Below are positions 55,625-63,982 of a stretch of DNA of 64,000 nucleotides, piece after piece. Source of the stretch: Cohnella kolymensis (GTDB lineage: Bacteria; Bacillota; Bacilli; Paenibacillales; Paenibacillaceae); assembly GCF_000829465.1 (NCBI RefSeq), contig NZ_JXAL01000012.1:22168-86167 (forward strand), written 5' to 3'. Under the pieces are notes generated by a model. The model made no database searches, had not been told where the DNA came from, and saw nothing but the letters and a program-made list of their open reading frames with translations. Position 1 is the first letter of the stretch; every line of letters starts with the position of its first letter. A program made the translations under genes and the position numbers.

Positions 55625-57301
55625 ATGAAAAACGTTGAGAAATACGCTAGAGGATACTTTGCGCCGCCGGAGGCAAGCTTGAAATGGACCTGCAAGGAGT
55701 ATATTACGGAAGCCCCTATTTGGTGCAGCGTTGACCTTCGTGATGGAAATCAGGCGTTGATCGTTCCGATGAATTTGGAGGAGAAGCTGGAATACTTCAA
55801 AATGCTTGTGGAGATCGGGTTCAAGGAGATCGAAGTCGGATTCCCCGCAGCGTCGGAAACGGAATTCACCTTCCTGCGGACATTGATCGAGCAGGATTTG
55901 ATCCCGGATGATGTAACAATCCAAGTGCTTACCCAATCGAGGGAGCACATTATCCGCAGAACTTTTGAGTCACTGAAAGGTGCGAAAAAGGCCGTCGTAC
56001 ATTTGTACAACTCGACTTCTGTAGCCCAGCGGGAACAAGTATTCCGCAAATCGAAAGAGGAAATTATCAACATCGCCTTAAGCGGCGCCAAGCTGCTGAA
56101 AGAATGCGCGTCGGAAACGGAGGGGAACTTTCAGTTCCAGTATTCGCCGGAAAGCTTTACAGGTACGGAGATTGAGTTTGCGCTGGACATATGCAATCAA
56201 GTGCTCGGCATATGGCAGCCGACAGCGGAGAATCCGGTTATCATCAACCTGCCTGCAACGGTGTCCATGTCGATGCCTCACGTCTACGCTAGTCAGATTG
56301 AATATATGAGTGAACACTTGAATTACCGGGAGCATGTTATGCTATCCCTTCATCCGCATAACGACAGAGGCACGGGCGTGGCTGACGCCGAGCTGGGGAT
56401 GCTGGCCGGAGCCCAGCGAGTAGAAGGTACTTTGTTCGGAAACGGGGAAAGAACAGGGAACGTAGACATTGTCACGCTGGCCCTGAACATGTACTCGCAC
56501 GGAGTAGATCCGAAGCTGAATTTTGAGAACATCCCGGCGATCCTTTCCGTTTATGAACGACTGACCAAAATGAGAGTGAGCGAAAGACACCCTTACGGCG
56601 GCGAACTTGTATTTACAGCTTTCTCCGGTTCACATCAGGATGCGATTGCCAAGGGAATGAAGTGGCGCGAAGAGAAGGAGCCGCAGCAATGGTCGGTTCC
56701 ATATCTGTTGATCGATCCGCTGGATATCGGCAGACAATACGAAGGCGATATTATCCGCATCAACAGTCAGTCAGGCAAAGGTGGAATCGGTTACGTACTG
56801 CAGCAAAAGTATGGGCTCGATCTTCCTCAGAACATGCGCGAACACTTCGGGTATTGCATTAAGAACATATCCGATCACCAGCAAAAAGAGCTGCTTCCGG
56901 ATGAAATATACGACATTTTCATTAAAGAATATGTAAATATTAATTCGCCTACCGAGCTGGTTAAATATCGCATTAATGATGAGGATGATTTTGAAACCAT
57001 CGTGGTTGTGCGGACGGGTGACGGAGTTAAGGAGATTACAGGTACGGGGAACGGAAGACTTGACTCGATCAGCAATGCATTGCAGGCTTATCTTGGATTG
57101 GAATATAGCGATCTGGTCTATAAGGAGCACGCTTTGGAAAAAGGCTCTAAATCGCAAGCGATCTCTTATATCGGGATTAAGGCCTCAGACAGCAGCGTAT
57201 ATTGGGGCTGTGGCATTGACGTAGATATTATGACCTCATCTATCAAAGCTCTGTTTAGTGCTGTAAATCAAATGAGCCTTAATAGTAACAAGAACAATTA
57301 A
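55625..57301 (+). CDS. leuA: 2-isopropylmalate synthase (LeuA2 type)
   Basis: 2-isopropylmalate synthase, condensing acetyl-CoA with 2-ketoisovalerate in the first leucine-specific step. The 558 residues match the longer LeuA2 class rather than the B. subtilis LeuA. Catalytic barrel signs are SVDLRDGNQALIVPM, EIEVGFPAASETEF, LHPHNDRGTGVADAELG (metal-binding His pair) and FGNGERTGNVDIVTL. A C-terminal LeuA allosteric domain follows (about 420-550), with VVRTGDGVKEITGTGNG. ATG 55625 follows GGAAGGATGG; earlier in-frame ATGs lie in the T-box. No other leu genes are adjacent. The gene lies between the first two att-like repeats. Confidence 0.93.
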   Translation: MKNVEKYARGYFAPPEASLKWTCKEYITEAPIWCSVDLRDGNQALIVPMNLEEKLEYFKMLVEIGFKEIEVGFPAASETEFTFLRTLIEQDLIPDDVTIQVLTQSREHIIRRTFESLKGAKKAVVHLYNSTSVAQREQVFRKSKEEIINIALSGAKLLKECASETEGNFQFQYSPESFTGTEIEFALDICNQVLGIWQPTAENPVIINLPATVSMSMPHVYASQIEYMSEHLNYREHVMLSLHPHNDRGTGVADAELGMLAGAQRVEGTLFGNGERTGNVDIVTLALNMYSHGVDPKLNFENIPAILSVYERLTKMRVSERHPYGGELVFTAFSGSHQDAIAKGMKWREEKEPQQWSVPYLLIDPLDIGRQYEGDIIRINSQSGKGGIGYVLQQKYGLDLPQNMREHFGYCIKNISDHQQKELLPDEIYDIFIKEYVNINSPTELVKYRINDEDDFETIVVVRTGDGVKEITGTGNGRLDSISNALQAYLGLEYSDLVYKEHALEKGSKSQAISYIGIKASDSSVYWGCGIDVDIMTSSIKALFSAVNQMSLNSNKNN

Positions 57302-57323
57302 TTCCAACCGTATTTGCAGAAGG

Positions 57324-57348
57324 GCCATCCCGAAAGGGGTGGCTTTTA
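57324..57348 (+). terminator. Terminator of leuA
   Basis: GCCATCCC/GGGGTGGC with a GAAA tetraloop (one T-G pair), followed by TTTTAC. Confidence 0.8.
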
Positions 57349-57667
57349 CATTTGCCGTTACGAGCAACGCGGAGAGACGTGTCTAATAGGGGCGAAAAAA
57401 GCTGCTAAAATGCCCGGTCGCAACATCGTCTCCTAGTGCCAGTGCATTTAGTGCCGGAGCAGTAATAGTAGCGATCAGTATTCAGATGATCAGAAACGGG
57501 ACCGTCCGGGGTTTCCTCGACTGGAGCCCAGATGTATCTGCAATGATTGGAAAGGGGGCTATCAGCCTTATCCTATTTGTTTAATTGAGAAGTTTGCTGA
57601 TTAGAGTCTAGTTCCAATGACAAGGGACACCAAAAAACGGTGCGCAAAATTTCGCTCTATAGATGTT
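57349..57667. other. Region without a supported gene, possible remnant
   Basis: About 320 bases. One frame stays open for roughly 65 codons to a TAA near 57584 and includes AGAVIVAISIQMIRNGTVRG and IGKGAISLILFV, but it has no start codon or ribosome binding site. It could be the tail of a lost gene. I see no RNA gene or repeat other than the att-like copy that follows. Confidence 0.3.
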
Positions 57668-57690
57668 GCGGTGAACCGTATCACAAATAG
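57668..57690 (+). repeat. att-like repeat copy 2
   Basis: GCGGTGAACCGTATCACAAA plus TAG, matching the rlmH end with the first 13 bases identical and three transitions after that. It would still encode GEPYHK-stop. Confidence 0.6.
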
Positions 57691-57763
57691 TGGTAAAGCG
57701 GAGAGTAGAAGTTTCAGTTCATTTGAATGAGTTCATAACAAATGCTTATATTGATTCATGTGT

Positions 57764-57803
57764 GCTAACGCATATGGTATGATATGGTTATAGTTGTGTT
57801 AGC
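57764..57803 (+). promoter_or_regulatory. Inverted repeat in the sigma-factor upstream region
   Basis: GCTAAC (57764-57769) and GTTAGC (57798-57803) flank TATGGTATGATATGG. TATGGT or TATGAT could serve as a -10, with TTGATT near 57751 as the -35. Self-regulation is a guess. Confidence 0.35.
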
Positions 57804-57920
57804 TTGATATCCATAAGCAAATGAGGTCTTTTGTAGGGTTAAGTTTATTTGTTATTCTAATCCGATCCAACAAAATACAATAAAAGAAATTCATATCTCG
57901 CCCATCAAAAGGAGGCAAAG

Positions 57921-58878
57921 ATGAACGAAACAGCATTAGAGCTTCAGTTATTTGAGAATTTAAAGCCTGGGTTAACATCGTTCTGTTACAGAATGCTAGG
58001 ATCCATCGCTGACGCGGACGATGCTGTTCAGGAAACCTACATTCGCGTATGGAAAAGTTGGAACTCATTCAAGCAGGAATCCTCGTACAAAACATGGTTC
58101 TATCGTATTGCAACAAACATATGTCGGGACAAACTGAGACAAGCCAAACGCCGGGCTCTTCCCGTAGACCTATCCGACTCGGCAGCTTCCATCATTGAAC
58201 CTCGCGAAGTGTTGCCTGACTCATCATGGATCTGGCCTGCTCCAGACTTTGCTGAAACTCCGGAAGATATTTTCATTCGTAAAGATACCCTTCAACTCTG
58301 CTTTATTGCACTCTTGCAAACGCTACCCCTTCGTCAACGTGCGGTTTTTATTTTGAAAGATGTATTCGAATGGTCCTCCAAAGAGATCGCAGACTCTTTA
58401 GGAATATCACCAGCAGCAGTTAATAGTACCTTACAAAGAGCTAGAGAAACACTAGATAGAGTGAAACTTCGTTCCAACGAGTTTAATATGATGGATGTCG
58501 AACCTGATCGTGAGATGCTCTCACGGTATGTAGAAGCCTTTGAACAATTTGATATTCATGCGCTAGTATCGTTGTTTCATGAGGAAGGCTGTATGTCAAT
58601 GCCGCCTTTCGTAATGTGGGTACGCGGCAAGGACGATTTGTTCAAATTTTTTTTCGCTTACACGTGGGCATTGTTTAGGGTCTCGGTTTTTGCCGATTAC
58701 GGTGAATGGCGGTTATCCTGCTTATGCCCAGTACGTGCCGAGTAACGAAGAATCCATCTTGGTACCTTGGGGTATTCACGTCGTTGAGATAAAAGATAAG
58801 AAAGTATTCCACGTCCAAAATTTCATTAATACAAAATTATTTTTCCGATTTGGGCTACCTGAACAATTACACCGATGA
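57921..58878 (+). CDS. ECF sigma factor with SnoaL-like tail, with one-base shift
   Basis: An extracytoplasmic-function sigma factor with an extra C-terminal SnoaL/NTF2-like domain in place of an anti-sigma partner (ECF41/ECF56-like groups). Region 2 spans about 10-80 (FCYRMLGSIADADDAVQETYIRVWKSW) and region 4 about 125-180 (LPLRQRAVFILKDVFEWSSKEIADSLGIS). The tail begins SRYVEAFEQFDIHALVSLFHEEGCMSMPPF. The frame breaks in an eight-T run (58647-58654); with seven Ts it continues KFFSLTRGHCLGSRFLPI and NGGYPAYAQYVP to 58878, giving 318 residues. The ATG follows AAAGGAGG. It lies between the second and third att-like repeats. Confidence 0.83.
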
Positions 58879-58952
58879 ATTTCGCAAACTGATTTCGTCT
58901 AAATATATGAGAAACTAAATTTATGATTATAATGAGTGAGGTGTTCTTCAAA

Positions 58953-59381
58953 ATGGAAACAAGTAATCCAACGAGAGTAACCGTACAGGCAGTTATTCAA
59001 GCGCCAATTGAAAAAGTATGGAGGTATTGGACGGAGCCGGACCACATTACGAAGTGGAATCAAGCTTCAGAGGATTGGCATGCGCCAAGAGCGGAGAATG
59101 ATTTGCGGGTTGGCGGTAAGTTTCTTACAAGGATGGAAGCGAAAGATGGCAGCTTCGGATTTGATTTCGGCGGGATTTATGACGAAGTAAAACAGCACGA
59201 GAAAATTTCCTACACCATGGAAGATGGAAGGAAAGTCGATACTACCTTTACCGCGAAAGGTAGTGATACGGAGATCGTAAGCACGTTTGATCCGGAAAGC
59301 TCCAATCCCATCGAAATGCAACAAGCAGGATGGCAAGCGATTCTAAACAGCTTCAAAAGATATACGGAAGAATCCCAATAA
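58953..59381 (+). CDS. SRPBCC/AHSA1-type protein
   Basis: A 142-residue START-like (SRPBCC) protein of the AHSA1 group, a hydrophobic-cavity fold that binds lipophilic ligands. Typical pieces are VTVQAVIQAPIEKVWRYWTEPDHITKWN, GFDFGGIYDEVKQHEKISYTM and GWQAILNSFKRYTE. I chose ATG 58953 because GAGGTG is eight bases upstream; ATGs at 58923 and 58932 precede that site. It follows the ECF sigma gene by 74 bases and could be in its regulon. Ligand unknown. Confidence 0.87.
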   Translation: METSNPTRVTVQAVIQAPIEKVWRYWTEPDHITKWNQASEDWHAPRAENDLRVGGKFLTRMEAKDGSFGFDFGGIYDEVKQHEKISYTMEDGRKVDTTFTAKGSDTEIVSTFDPESSNPIEMQQAGWQAILNSFKRYTEESQ

Positions 59382-59389
59382 TAACCGCG

Positions 59390-59413
59390 GGCGTCCATTA
59401 TGGCGCCTTTTTT
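59390..59413 (+). terminator. Terminator of SRPBCC gene
   Basis: GGCG plus CCA pair with TGG plus CGCC across a bulged T and a three-base loop, followed by six T residues. Confidence 0.65.
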
Positions 59414-59432
59414 CATTTGTTTTGATTTGGCA

Positions 59433-59454
59433 CGCTGAACCGTATCATAAGTAA
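59433..59454 (+). repeat. att-like repeat copy 3
   Basis: CGCTGAACCGTATCATAAGT plus AA, in direct orientation to the rlmH end, sharing TGAACCGTATCATAAGTA with one transition from rlmH. This copy is the closest to the staphylococcal TATCATAAGTAA form. Confidence 0.6.
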
Positions 59455-59518
59455 CGGCAAGTTTTTGGCCTTAACAATGAGAGCGGAAAAGTTATACCTA
59501 AGACAATTCACAAAAAAC

Positions 59519-59551
59519 AAAACCGGCATCATTTTGCCGGTTTTGTTTTTT
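59519..59551. terminator. Symmetric terminator near copy 3
   Basis: AAAACCGGCA/TGCCGGTTTT with a six-base loop, followed by GTTTTTTT on the plus strand and by TTGTTTTTTG on the minus. It could end transcription in both directions. No gene immediately precedes it on the plus strand. Confidence 0.75.
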
Positions 59552-59730
59552 TATATATTCGATTTACATGCAAAGACGTATCATGGTATGATTAGAAAAC
59601 CTATGCATGTTTTATATCGGCGCAAAGTTATTGCATTTTATCTACACTACTATCATACCAAGTAAATTTGCGGTTGTCAAGCGTTGTTTTGCTTTTTTAT
59701 TCAAGACCGAAAAGGAGCGTGTTCCGAACG

Positions 59731-62160
59731 ATGATAAGCGCAAACGATTGGAAGCAAGAACAAGAGCGATTAGATCTGGTCAGGGAAAGTCTGCAAAAGA
59801 GAATCGCCGAGCTGGAGCCGGAGGTGGCCGGGCTTCATGATCAAGTGGCGGACATTCGCAAGCGGTTTTGGGAGGAGGTTACGGTCAACACCAGCTCGCA
59901 CGAAGATTTCGAAGAAACCTTCTATAGCATAAAACAGCAAGAAGCGGTGTTGTCCGAGCGAGAGCGAAGTCACCGGCAACGGCTGAAACGGTGGAAAAGC
60001 ATGAAGCGGCTGTTGCCGTCTCCCTACTTCGGGCGCATCGATTTTAAAGAGGAAGGTCTTGGTTTAAGCGAGCCCATTTACATCGGAGTATCCTCCCTCG
60101 GCGATGAAGATGGCATGAGTTTCCTGGTGTATGACTGGCGAACGCCCATTGCTAGCATGTACTACGACTATTCCCCAGGGGCAGTCGCCTATGAAACGCC
60201 TGGCGGACAAATTCCAGGGACGATGCTGTTAAAGCGGCAATATCAAATTCATGACGGCCAACTCCGGAATGTGTTTGACACAAGCTTAACGATCGGCGAC
60301 GAATTGCTGCAACAGGAGCTCGGCAAGGGCGCGGATGCACAAATGAAGAGCATTGTGGCGACTATCCAAAAGGAGCAGAACGCGATCATACGCGACGACA
60401 AGAGCCGTATGCTCATCGTACAGGGTGCGGCGGGCAGCGGAAAGACGTCCGCGGCGCTGCAACGGGCAGCTTACTTGCTGTATAAACACCGCGATAGACT
60501 CAAGGCGGATCAGATCGTACTTTTCTCGCCTAATCCGATGTTCAACAGCTATGTATCCACGGTGCTTCCCGAGCTTGGCGAGGAAAACATGCAGCAGACG
60601 ACCTTCCAAGAATATCTTGCGTATTGGCTGGGATCCATCTTTCTTCTAGAGGACCCGTTCGATCAAATTGAATATGTGCTGACGGCTAAACCATCGCAAG
60701 AATATGAAGCCCGGCTGAAAGGGATTCAATATAAAGCATCGGAAGCTTTCCTTCAAGCTCTTCAAAGCTACGCGCTGTGGCTGGGCAAGGAAGGCATGAA
60801 ATTTCGCGGCATCCGTTTTATGGATCGCGAGTTGATTACAGAGGAACAATTGAAATTACGATTTTACAGCTACGACAGTTCCATCCGATTGGCGAATCGT
60901 GTCGTCATGCTTCGGGAGTGGCTGCTTCGGGAGCTCAGATTTTTGGAGCGCGAAGAGCGGAGGGCGCTCTGGGTTGAAGACGAGCTCGATTACCTCGATC
61001 ATGACCAATATGACGAGGCCTACAGCACATTGCTGAAGAAGTATCGGCGAGAAGAAGCGGTCTTCGATTTTACCGAACAGTATGTCGAAGCCCATGGTGA
61101 GTTTCGAAAGACGGAGGAAGGGGAGGAGAATGTCTTCGATTTTGCCGGTCAGGAAGAAGCGCTTCTTCGCCGGATGATCGTTAAGGAACGCTTCGAACCA
61201 CTGAGGCGGGACGTGAAAAGGTTAAATTTCATCGATGCGATCGGACTGTACGAACAGTTGTTTCGAGATGAAACCGATTATCGTCGGATGACGAACGAGA
61301 CCGCAGTGCCCGCACATTGGCTGGAAATCTGCAAGCAAACGAAAGAGAAGCTGAGCCGGCTCGAACTGTTTTATGAGGATGCGACCCCGTTCCTGTATTT
61401 AAAAGAACTCGTGGAAGGCGCGCGGACGAATGCGGAGGTACGGTATGTATTCGTCGATGAAGGCCAGGATTATTCGCCTTTCCAATACGCATTCCTCAAA
61501 CGGTTATTTCCCCGCGCGCGCATGACGGTGCTTGGCGATTTCGGTCAGGCGATATTTGCCCAAGCAACGAGTCTGCACGAGGAGGATTCGCCGTTGGTCC
61601 GAATTTACGGAAAAGACGAAACGAGCCTGATTCGTCTGGTTCGCAGTTATCGCTCTACCCAAGAAATCGTGGAGTTTACGAAGTCGCTGTTGCCCGGGGG
61701 AGAGGATATCGTACCCTTCGAAAGGAGCGGCGGAAAGCCTCTTTTCTTGAAGACGGGAAGCAGCGAAGAGCGGGCGGCGCGCATGATTGAAGACCTCGCG
61801 ATGCTTAAAGCCGAAGGCTTTGGTTCCATCGCCGTCATCACGAAGACCGCGGACGAAAGCCGCGAAGCCTATGAATCGTTGACGGACAAGGTTTGCGAGG
61901 AACTGCGGCTCATTACGAAGGGAACCTTCACCTTCGAGAAGGGAGTAGCGGTTATTCCTGCCTATCTCGCCAAAGGCGTTGAGTTCGATGCGGTACTGGT
62001 CTACGACGCTTCTTCTCAAACATACAACCGGGAAAACGAACGCAAGCTCTTTTATACCGTCTGTACGCGCGCGATGCATCGACTTCTGCTTTACACGACA
62101 GGGGAATGGACGCCCTTTATTCAGGCAATGGATCCGTCTATATATGAGGTGGGGCAATAA
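59731..62160 (+). CDS. helD: HelD-like UvrD-superfamily RNA polymerase-associated helicase
   Basis: An 809-residue superfamily I protein resembling HelD (YvgS), which pries stalled RNA polymerase off nucleic acid and, in some bacteria, gives rifamycin tolerance. The N-terminal coiled coil (about 5-75, ELEPEVAGLHDQVADIRKRF) would enter the secondary channel. Then come a DWRTPIASMYYDYSPG segment, Walker A GAAGSGKTSAALQRAAYLL, the Walker B-like region VFVDEGQDYSPFQY, RSYRSTQEIVEF and a C-terminal helicase end with AKGVEFDAVLVYD and YTVCTRAMHRLLLY. I chose ATG 59731; AAAGGAG lies 13 bases upstream and a GTG at 59719 is almost inside that site. The G+C content rises again here. Confidence 0.9.
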   Translation: MISANDWKQEQERLDLVRESLQKRIAELEPEVAGLHDQVADIRKRFWEEVTVNTSSHEDFEETFYSIKQQEAVLSERERSHRQRLKRWKSMKRLLPSPYFGRIDFKEEGLGLSEPIYIGVSSLGDEDGMSFLVYDWRTPIASMYYDYSPGAVAYETPGGQIPGTMLLKRQYQIHDGQLRNVFDTSLTIGDELLQQELGKGADAQMKSIVATIQKEQNAIIRDDKSRMLIVQGAAGSGKTSAALQRAAYLLYKHRDRLKADQIVLFSPNPMFNSYVSTVLPELGEENMQQTTFQEYLAYWLGSIFLLEDPFDQIEYVLTAKPSQEYEARLKGIQYKASEAFLQALQSYALWLGKEGMKFRGIRFMDRELITEEQLKLRFYSYDSSIRLANRVVMLREWLLRELRFLEREERRALWVEDELDYLDHDQYDEAYSTLLKKYRREEAVFDFTEQYVEAHGEFRKTEEGEENVFDFAGQEEALLRRMIVKERFEPLRRDVKRLNFIDAIGLYEQLFRDETDYRRMTNETAVPAHWLEICKQTKEKLSRLELFYEDATPFLYLKELVEGARTNAEVRYVFVDEGQDYSPFQYAFLKRLFPRARMTVLGDFGQAIFAQATSLHEEDSPLVRIYGKDETSLIRLVRSYRSTQEIVEFTKSLLPGGEDIVPFERSGGKPLFLKTGSSEERAARMIEDLAMLKAEGFGSIAVITKTADESREAYESLTDKVCEELRLITKGTFTFEKGVAVIPAYLAKGVEFDAVLVYDASSQTYNRENERKLFYTVCTRAMHRLLLYTTGEWTPFIQAMDPSIYEVGQ

Positions 62161-62285
62161 GGGATTGATGCATGGTTGTTAGAGCCGGCTTTAACCACAT
62201 TGAAGGCTAGCATCGATGAGAAAACTCGCAAACAAAGTAAAAGGACTCTTTTCAAGCACTTTACTTGGTGTAAAATGGGTAATAC

Positions 62286-62330
62286 AAAGTAAAGAAGTAA
62301 AGAAATAAAGAAAGTAAGAAAGTAAAGAAT
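62286..62330 (+). repeat. AAGTAAAG-type short repeats upstream of AbrB/RelE pair
   Basis: Five or six tandem variants of AAAGTAAAG/AAGTAAAG/AAATAAAG run through a purine tract up to the binding site of the antitoxin gene. An inverted CTTTACTT lies at 62259-62266. Together they are candidate operator repeats for the AbrB-type antitoxin; TAAAAT at 62271-62276 may be the -10. Confidence 0.45.
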
Positions 62331-62370
62331 AAAAAAATAAGAATAAAAAGGAAAAAGGAAGGATATAACT

Positions 62371-62757
62371 ATGGCAGTAGCTCATGAGGCGGTGAAGCAT
62401 GTGGAATGGAAGCGCGCTCGGGTTTCTAAGCAGCGCCAGGTCACGATACCTCTGAAATTCTTCGAACAAGCTGGAATAAAAGATGAAGTCGAGATCGGGT
62501 TACAAGGCCAGAGCATTGTCATGCGTCCAGTGCGTGATAACGTTGGAAGTGATCACTTCGCTGACTTAATTCTTCAAGATTTGATTGCAGAAGGTTTTTC
62601 GGGAATGGAGTTGCTCGAAAAGTTTCGTGAGAGACAGGCAGATATTCGTCATGCAGCCAGGGGACTTCTTGCTGAAGCTCAAGAAGCTGCTCGAAATCAC
62701 AAGGGAACCGGCGACGATCAGATGAAAGAACTCTTTGGCGATGTAATGGGAGGTTAG
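62371..62757 (+). CDS. AbrB/SpoVT-family antitoxin
   Basis: A 128-residue protein with an N-terminal swapped-hairpin AbrB domain (about 10-55, RARVSKQRQVTIPLKFFEQAGI, VEIGLQGQSIVMRPV) and a longer helical C-terminus (about 60-125) that probably neutralises the toxin. The ATG follows AAAAAGGAAGG. It is followed by the toxin gene after three bases, the normal antitoxin-first order of type II systems. It likely represses its own promoter through the AAGTAAAG repeats. Confidence 0.8.
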   Translation: MAVAHEAVKHVEWKRARVSKQRQVTIPLKFFEQAGIKDEVEIGLQGQSIVMRPVRDNVGSDHFADLILQDLIAEGFSGMELLEKFRERQADIRHAARGLLAEAQEAARNHKGTGDDQMKELFGDVMGG

Positions 62758-62760
62758 TTT

Positions 62761-63066
62761 GTGCTCCCTATTCTTGTTTTAGGTCCAGCTGAGCACTTTC
62801 TTAAAAAAGTCGTGGAGAAACCACTAAAGACAACCCTATTGCAAGCGATGCAAGAGATTCGGATGGATCCCTACATTGGTGAGGCAAAGACAGGCGATTT
62901 GGCCGGATACTACTGCTACGACGTGTTTTATAAGGGAACGAACTACGAACTCGCCTACACACTCGAAGAGAATCAGGATGGTGAGCTGCTCGTCGTCATT
63001 CTGGCCGGCACACGGGAGAACTTTTACGAAGAATTAAAACGAATTGTAAAAAGACGCCTTAAGTGA
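62761..63066 (+). CDS. RelE/ParE-superfamily toxin
   Basis: A 101-residue protein of the RelE/ParE fold: LGPAEHFLKKVVEKPLKTTLLQAMQEI, DPYIGEAKTGDLAGYYCYDVFYKGTNYELAYTL, and VVILAGTRENFYEELKRIVKR. The usual strand order and the YELAYT/LAGTRENFYEEL ending fit mRNA-interferase-like toxins. The GTG at 62761 follows GGGAGG (62749-62754), which lies in the end of the antitoxin gene. Whether it cleaves mRNA or targets gyrase cannot be read from the sequence. Confidence 0.8.
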   Translation: MLPILVLGPAEHFLKKVVEKPLKTTLLQAMQEIRMDPYIGEAKTGDLAGYYCYDVFYKGTNYELAYTLEENQDGELLVVILAGTRENFYEELKRIVKRRLK

Positions 63067-63083
63067 TCAGGGCGTCTTTTCTT
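63049..63083 (+). terminator. Terminator of toxin-antitoxin operon
   Basis: AAAAGACGCC/GGCGTCTTTT stem with a 12-base loop containing the stop codon, followed by CTTATGG. It overlaps the toxin gene end. Confidence 0.8.
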
Positions 63084-63277
63084 ATGGCAATTTAAAGCTA
63101 GAGATAAGTTGGTCTGGGAAACAGAGTGCAGCGACAATTACTTGCACTATTCAATGCGGCCGTGATCCAGATAGAAGTGACTACGACAACCTGTTTGCCG
63201 GCGACTCTCTTATTCGATGGGGAAGAGATTATTATCACATTTTCAGCTTGTTCTAATTATTTTTTAAGTTTATCCAG

Positions 63278-63283
63278 GTATAA
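63278..63283 (+). promoter_or_regulatory. -10 element of the last gene
   Basis: A perfect TATAAT lies 33 bases before the ATG at 63316; no clear -35 is seen at 17 bases. The 190 bases upstream hold no supported gene. Confidence 0.45.
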
Positions 63284-63315
63284 TCATGGCAACTCTCTCA
63301 TGAAAGGCACATGCC

Positions 63316-63969
63316 ATGAACACGAAAAAGAAAGTTTGGATTCCGGCAATGATTACAGCTTTGGCAGCCGTGCTGCTCTTGGCGTATTATTACTACGTTT
63401 CTTTGACTCACGGCGGCGGAGAAACTCGCATACGCATGCTGGAAAGCGGCGCTGGGAGAATGCATCCTCCACGAGGAGAGGGACCTGGGGGCGGCGGAGA
63501 ATTTTTTAAGACCTTGGGTACAGTTTCCGTGTTCCTCGGAGCGGTCGGTTTCTCTTGGTTCTGGTTCAAGAAGAAGCTAAAGTCGCCGTCCCTGTTGGTG
63601 CGGACAACCGGCAAGCTGCTGCACGCTGTGCACAAAATGCTGGGTTGGGCGACCCTGATTGTCATTGCAGCTCACGGCATTTATTTTTTGATTGCCAAAC
63701 CGGGTGACAACAAAATTTACACCGGGCTCGCGGGATTCGTTATTTTGCTGATGATCGTCGGATACGGTTTCTTCATTAATAAGGTTCGTAACAAGTGGAT
63801 GCGTATTGTGCACCGTTCGCTCGGATTGCTGTGGGTTCCCGTGCTGTTGCTGCATGCCGGCGGTTCGGCAATAGCAGCGGTCTTCGCAAGTCTTGCGGTC
63901 TGGATTCTTGTCTGGATGCTCGAAAGAAAAGTGGAAAATGCTGAGAAACCAATCCCGGGAGACCGGTGA
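63316..63969 (+). CDS. Membrane protein, possible haem-binding four-helix type
   Basis: A 217-residue membrane protein with about five hydrophobic helices (about 8-28, 68-85, 110-130, 138-156, 170-200) and a Gly/Pro-rich outer loop (about 34-65). Histidines recur in membrane positions: LLHAVHKMLGW, IAAHGIYF, IVHRSLGL and LLLHAGGS. That spacing resembles ferric-reductase- or cytochrome-b-like haem proteins, but I do not recognise a named family. The ATG is preceded by AAAGG with a nine-base gap. It is monocistronic, with its own promoter element and terminator. Confidence 0.6.
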   Translation: MNTKKKVWIPAMITALAAVLLLAYYYYVSLTHGGGETRIRMLESGAGRMHPPRGEGPGGGGEFFKTLGTVSVFLGAVGFSWFWFKKKLKSPSLLVRTTGKLLHAVHKMLGWATLIVIAAHGIYFLIAKPGDNKIYTGLAGFVILLMIVGYGFFINKVRNKWMRIVHRSLGLLWVPVLLLHAGGSAIAAVFASLAVWILVWMLERKVENAEKPIPGDR

Positions 63970-63982
63970 TTGGTTTTTTTCA
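63946..63982 (+). terminator. Terminator at the window end
   Basis: AAACCAATC/GATTGGTTT with an inner CCGG/CCGG-type part, followed by T residues. It overlaps the end of the last gene. Confidence 0.88.

Noticed and set aside
59465..59665. 66-codon frame after att-like copy 3
   Set aside because: It runs through the strong symmetric terminator at 59519-59551 and has no binding site.
63126..63509. 127-codon frame overlapping the last membrane protein
   Set aside because: It starts without a binding site and mostly overlaps, out of frame, the better-supported gene at 63316.
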